From Liolophura sinensis (taxonomy: Eukaryota > Mollusca > Polyplacophora > Chitonida > Chitonidae), in assembly GCF_032854445.1 (NCBI RefSeq), contig NC_088295.1:4344501-4408500 (forward strand): a DNA stretch of 64,000 nt, in the 5' to 3' direction. How positions within the stretch are numbered: position 1 is the first letter of the stretch; the number at the start of each line of letters is the position of its first letter. Below the pieces are notes generated by a model that was given only the letters and a program-made list of their open reading frames with translations, did no database searches and was not told the DNA's origin. Positions 23,201 to 29,200 of this stretch are shown here, piece after piece. The position numbers were made by a program, and so were the translations under genes.

Positions 23201-26200
23201 GCAACATTAAACAACTATGCCATAAAGAAGGATAAAGCGTACCTTGAGCACAGACCTCCTGGTACGTGTAAATGTACAAATTCGTACATTTTGCATCCTA
23301 CATGTATCTGATAATGGTGAAGTAAAAAAATCCTTGGACCCAGATCCAGATCATTAAAGAATGTAATAGATTTTAGCTTGTCCCAAACAGACATGTACGT
23401 GCATGTGTGCACATGTGTTAAAGCATGCCTCTCTTACAGTTATGTGAATTTATACTTTTCTGTTTTTGCCTCCATGTCACCTGTATGGTGCAGGTAGCTG
23501 AGTACCTGACTGGAGAGTTTTATGGGGAGAATTACAATCTGAGGCAGAGGTTAGACATCCTTGAGGTATGTCACCACACACCCTGGCTTTGTCTGGCTTT
23601 GTCTGGCCTGAGTGTTACAATTATAACAATAAGCAAAATGTACAGATAAGAGTAATGTGAGTGAGGAGATCATGGGTCTTTGAGTCATACATAGAGACCA
23701 CTCATCAAGGTGTTATTTGACACGATCAGAAGCGTAAACTCTGAACTCCAAAAATATTGTGTGCATGCTTTCCTAGTGTGAAGTCTAGCCTTCTTCAAGC
23801 TCATCGTCGCCTTGCATTGAGCTGTCAGCTCTACATTTGGCTCTACCTGTGTACAGGTGTTGTCCAGAGCTGCTCAGGATCTGGCCTCTCCAGTTAAGCA
23901 GGGGGAGAGTGACAGACCCAAGGCTGTCCAGCAGGTCAGCGAGCTGTCGTCCCCAGAGTCCTGGCAAGATGTGGTCAGAAAACGCATTGAACAGAAGACA
24001 CGGAGGTTTGCCAAAGGGTCTAGTCAACCGAAGCCAGTTTCTGTGGCTAATAAATTTGCACCAGTTGCAGGTCTCTTCTTCTTTCCACTGTTATTGCAGT
24101 ATGACAGGTGAGTTCAGTGAGAATTGACTTTTTACGATGGAATTTTTTTTTTACCTACATGCCCATTGTTCCAGCTGGACAAGACATTGAGTTATCCCTT
24201 CCTGTAGATTAGTATTCTAGCATGCATCAGATGGGCATGTAACTTATTTTAGAATGAACTGTCACTGGGATAGAATATCAGGTACCTAATCTGTTTACTT
24301 TACTTTGTTTCAGGAAGCAGAACACACTGGACCTGTTAGGGAGAGACAGCCTGGTCCTGAGTCGGCTGGTTTACACTCTGGGCGTAGTGATACATGCAGC
24401 TGTCCACACTCCTGTAAGTAGTTCTTCTTGCCTGTAGCTGTGCACATTACATGGCTTTAATTATAATTGTCCTTTCATGGATAGTAAAAAATTTGTTTCT
24501 GTGATAACGTGACAACGGCCATGTTAATTTACATGCCTACTTTGATCTCTGACTTTAGATAGTCCGTCAGATGGGAGCAACTGGACTAGAATTCATCTGG
24601 GCTCTCCGTTACCATGGTGACGGGTGAGTGTGGTTATATTGTTTTGTGAAAAGTAAAGAGATGTTTGGTTTTAAGGTAGATTTGTGTGTTTGGGTATAAT
24701 GTACAGTTTGTGTTCTCTCTGTATTTCCCTTGATATTTGATCAGAGATGATTTACATGCACCACTCACAGTCATATACTTCTGGTTTCAGAGCACCAGTA
24801 ACATTATGATGTTTTTCTTTTGCTGGATCACCAAGGGATGACGATTTATAATAAAATATAGCCTCTGTTTCAGGTCTGTGCGTCTGTCTGTACTGTTTAC
24901 CTGTGCTATGTTATTCCTGTCTGTTCCTGCCAACTTCCTTGTCAACGAACTTCAGCAGGAGGTCACAGAGGTCAAACACTGGCTCCAAGGTAGCGCTTGT
25001 CATTGTCTGGTAACTTTTCAAGTTGGAGAATGTTTATCTGGTTGGCTTTCTTATGTTGAAAACTGGACCAATTCCCCCCGGTTTAGAACACGAGAAGGTT
25101 TGCCATTTTGATCCCTTTTTAAGAGTTAATTTTTATGATGTCATAAATCATTTTTTTAGCAAATGTTAATAAAAATGCCAAATGTCGTAATCATAACTTT
25201 TCTGCATTTGTGTGACAGATGTGGCTGAGACTGATGTGAACACAGAGTGCAGGAAGCTGGCTCTCCAGGCCTTGATCCTGCTGGATGCTGCTCTCACACA
25301 GGTAGGTGCAGAAATTCATCTAGTTACTTGAACTTTTCCATTTTCTTTGTCATCTCACCCTGCACTTGTTCATGTCTTCTTTTCTCTCCCAAATCTACCT
25401 TGTCTTCTTCTTCATTTCCATCTCTCATCTGTACTCTGCCTCTCCATCTTCTCTGCTCACTCTCCTCTCTCATCTGTACTCTACCTACTCCATTTTGTCT
25501 GCTCATCCTCCTCTCTCATCTGTACTCTGCCTCCTCCATCTTGTCTGCTTGTCCTCCTCTCTCATCTGTACTCTGCCTCCTCCATCTTGTCTGCTCGTCC
25601 TCTTCTCTCATCTGTACTCTGCCTCTTCCATCTTCCATCTTCTCTGCTCACTCTCCTCTCTCATCTGTACTCTACCTACTCCATTTTGTCTGCTCATCCT
25701 CCTCTCTCATCTGTACTCTGCCTCCTCCATCTTGTCTGCTCGTCCTCCTCTCTCATCTGTACTCTGCCTCTCCATCTTCTCTGCTCACTTTCCTCTCTCA
25801 TCTGTACTCTACCTACTCCATTTTGTCTGCTCGTCCTCCTCTCTCATCTGTACTCTGCCTCTTCCATCTTCTCTGCTCGTCCTCCTCTCTCATCTGTACT
25901 CTGCCTCCTCCATCTTGTCTGCTCATCCTCCTCTCTCATCTGTACTCTGCCTCCTCCATCTTGTCTGCTCGTCCTCCTCTCTCATCTGTACTCTGCCTCC
26001 TCCATCTTGTCTGCTCGTCCTCCTCTCTCATCTGTACTCTGCCTCTTCCATCTTCCATGCTCACTCTCCTCTCTCATTTGTACTCTGCCTACTCCATTTT
26101 GTCTGTTCTTCCTCCTCTCTCATCTGTACTCTGCCTACTCCATCTTGTCTGCTCGTCCTCCTCTCTCATCTGTACTCTGCCTCCTCCATCTTGTCTGCTC

Positions 26201-29200
26201 GTCCTCCTCTCTCAGCTGTACTCTGCCTCTTCCATCTTCCATCTTCTCTGCTCACTCTCCTCTCTCATCTGTACTCTGCCTTCTCCATCTTGTCTGCTCA
26301 TCCTCCTCTTTCATCTGTACTCTGCCTCCTCCATCTTGTCTGCTCGTCCTCCTCTCTCATCTGTACTCTGCCTCTTCCATCTTCCATCTTCCATGCTCAC
26401 TCTCCTCTCTCATTTGTACTCTGCCTACTCCATTTTGTCTGTTCTTCCTCCTCTCTCATCTGTACTCTGCCTACTCCATCTTGTCTGCTCGTCCTCCTCT
26501 CTCATCTGTACTCTGCCTCCTCCGTCTTGTCTGCTCGTCCTCCTCTCTCAGCTGTACTCTGCCTCTTCCATCTTCTCTGCTCACTCTCCTGTCTCATCTG
26601 TACTCTGCCTTCTCCATCTTGTCTGCTCATCCTCCTCTTTCATCTGTACTCTGCCTCTTCCATCTTCTCTGCTCATCTGTACTCTGCCTCTTCCATCTTC
26701 TCTGCTCATTCTCCTCTCTCATCTGTACTCTGCCTTCTCCATTTTGTCTGCTCACTCTCCTCTCTCATCTCTACTCTGCCTTCTCCATCTTGTCTGCTCA
26801 TCCTCCTCTCTGTACTCTGCCACTTCCATGTCCTTCTTCCATCCTTTCTCATCTGTACATGTGCAGTATGCCTTGTCCATGTCCTCTCTCATTCTCCTCT
26901 CTGTACTCTGCCACTTCCATGTCCTCCTTCCATCCTTTCTCATCTGTACATGTGCACTATGCCTTGTCCATGTCCTCTCTCATTCTCCTCTCTGTACTCT
27001 GCCACTTCCATGCCCTCCTTCCATCCTTTCTCATCTGTACATGTGCACTATGCCTCTTCCATGTCCTCTCTCATTCTCCTCTCTGTACTCTGTCATTTCC
27101 ATGTCCTCCTTCCATCCTCTCTCATTTGTACATGTGCACTATGCCTTGTCCATGTCCTCTCTCATTCTCCTCTCTGTACTCTGCCACTTCCATGTCCTCC
27201 TTCCATCCTCTCTCATCTGTACATGTGCAGTATGCCTTGTCCATGTCCTCTCTCATTCTCCTCTCTGTACTCTGCCACTTCCATGTCCTCCTTCCATCCT
27301 TTCTCATCTGTACATGTGCACTATGCCTTGTCCATGTCCTCTCTCATTCTCCTCTCTGTACTCTGCCACTTCCATGCCCTCCTTCCATCCTTTCTCATCT
27401 GTACATGTGCAGTATGCCTCTTCCATGTCCTCTCTCATTCTCCTCTCTGTACTCTGTCATTTCCATGTCCTCCTTCCATCCTCTCTCATCTGTACATGTG
27501 CACTATGTCTCTTCCATGTCCTCTCTCATTCTCCTCTCTGTACTCTGCCACTTCCATGTCCTCCTTCCATCCTCTCTCATCTGTACATTTGCACTATGCC
27601 ACTTCCATGTCCTCTCTCATTCTCCTCTCTGCACTCTGCCACTTCCATGTCCTCCTTCCATCCTTTCTCATCTGTACATGTGCACTATGCCTTGTCCATG
27701 TCCTCTCTCATTCTCCTCTCTGTACTCTGCCACTTCCATGCCCTCCTTCCATCCTTTCTCATCTGTACATGTGCACTATGCCTCTTCCATGTCCTCTCTC
27801 ATTCTCCTCTCTGTACTCTGTCATTTCCATGTCCTCCTTCCATCCTCTCTCATTTGTACATGTGCACTATGCCTTGTCCATGTCCTCTCTCATTCTCCTC
27901 TCTGTACTCTGCCACTTCCATGTCCTCCTTCCATCCTCTCTCATCTGTACATGTGCAGTATGCCTTGTCCATGTCCTCTCTCATTCTCCTCTCTGTACTC
28001 TGCCACTTCCATGTCCTCCTTCCATCCTTTCTCATCTGTACATGTGCACTATGCCTTGTCCATGTCCTCTCTCATTCTCCTCTCTGTACTCTGCCACTTC
28101 CATGCCCTCCTTCCATCCTTTCTCATCTGTACATGTGCAGTATGCCTCTTCCATGTCCTCTCTCATTCTCCTCTCTGTACTCTGTCATTTCCATGTCCTC
28201 CTTCCATCCTCTCTCATCTGTACATGTGCACTATGTCTCTTCCATGTCCTCTCTCATTCTCCTCTCTGTACTCTGCCACTTCCATGTCCTCCTTCCATCC
28301 TCTCTCATCTGTACATTTGCACTATGCCACTTCCATGTCCTCTCTCATTCTCCTCTCTGCACTCTGCCACTTCCATGTCCTCCTTCCATCCTTTCTCATC
28401 TGTACATGTGCACTATGCCTTGTCCATGTCCTCTCTCATTCTCCTCTCTGTACTCTGCCACTTCCATGCCCTCCTTCCATCCTTTCTCATCTGTACATGT
28501 GCACTATGCCTCTTCCATGTCCTCTCTCATTCTCCTCTCTGTACTCTGTCAATTCCATGTCCTCCTTCCATCCTCTCTCATCTGTACATGTGCACTATGC
28601 CTCTTCCATGTCCTCTCTCATTCTCCTTTCTGTACTCTGCCACTTCCATGTCCTCCTTCCATCCTCTCTCATCTGTACATGTGCAGTATGCCTCTTCCAT
28701 GTCCTCTCTCATTCTCCTCTCTGTACTCTGCCACTTCCATGTCCTCCTTCCATCCTTTCTCATCTGTACATGTGCACTATGCCTTGTCCATGTCCTCTCT
28801 CATTCTCCTTTCTGTACTCTGTCACTTCCATGTCCTCCTTCCATCCTTTCTCATCTGTACATGTGCAGTATGCCTTGTCCATGTCCTCTCTCATTCTCCT
28901 TTCTGTACTCTGCCACTTCCATGTCCTTCTTCCATCCTCTCTCATCTGTACATGTGCACTATGCCTTGTCCATGTCCTCTCTCATTTTCCTCTCTGTACT
29001 CTGCCACTTCCATGTCCTCCTTCCACCCTCTCTCATCTGTACATGTGCGCTATGCCTCTTCCATATCCTCTCTCATTCTCCTTTCTGTACTCTGCCACTT
29101 CCATGTCCTCCTTCCACCCTCTCTCATTTGTACATGTGCACTATGCCTCTTCCATGTCCTCTCTCATTCTCCTTTCTGTGCTCTGTCATTTCCATGTCCT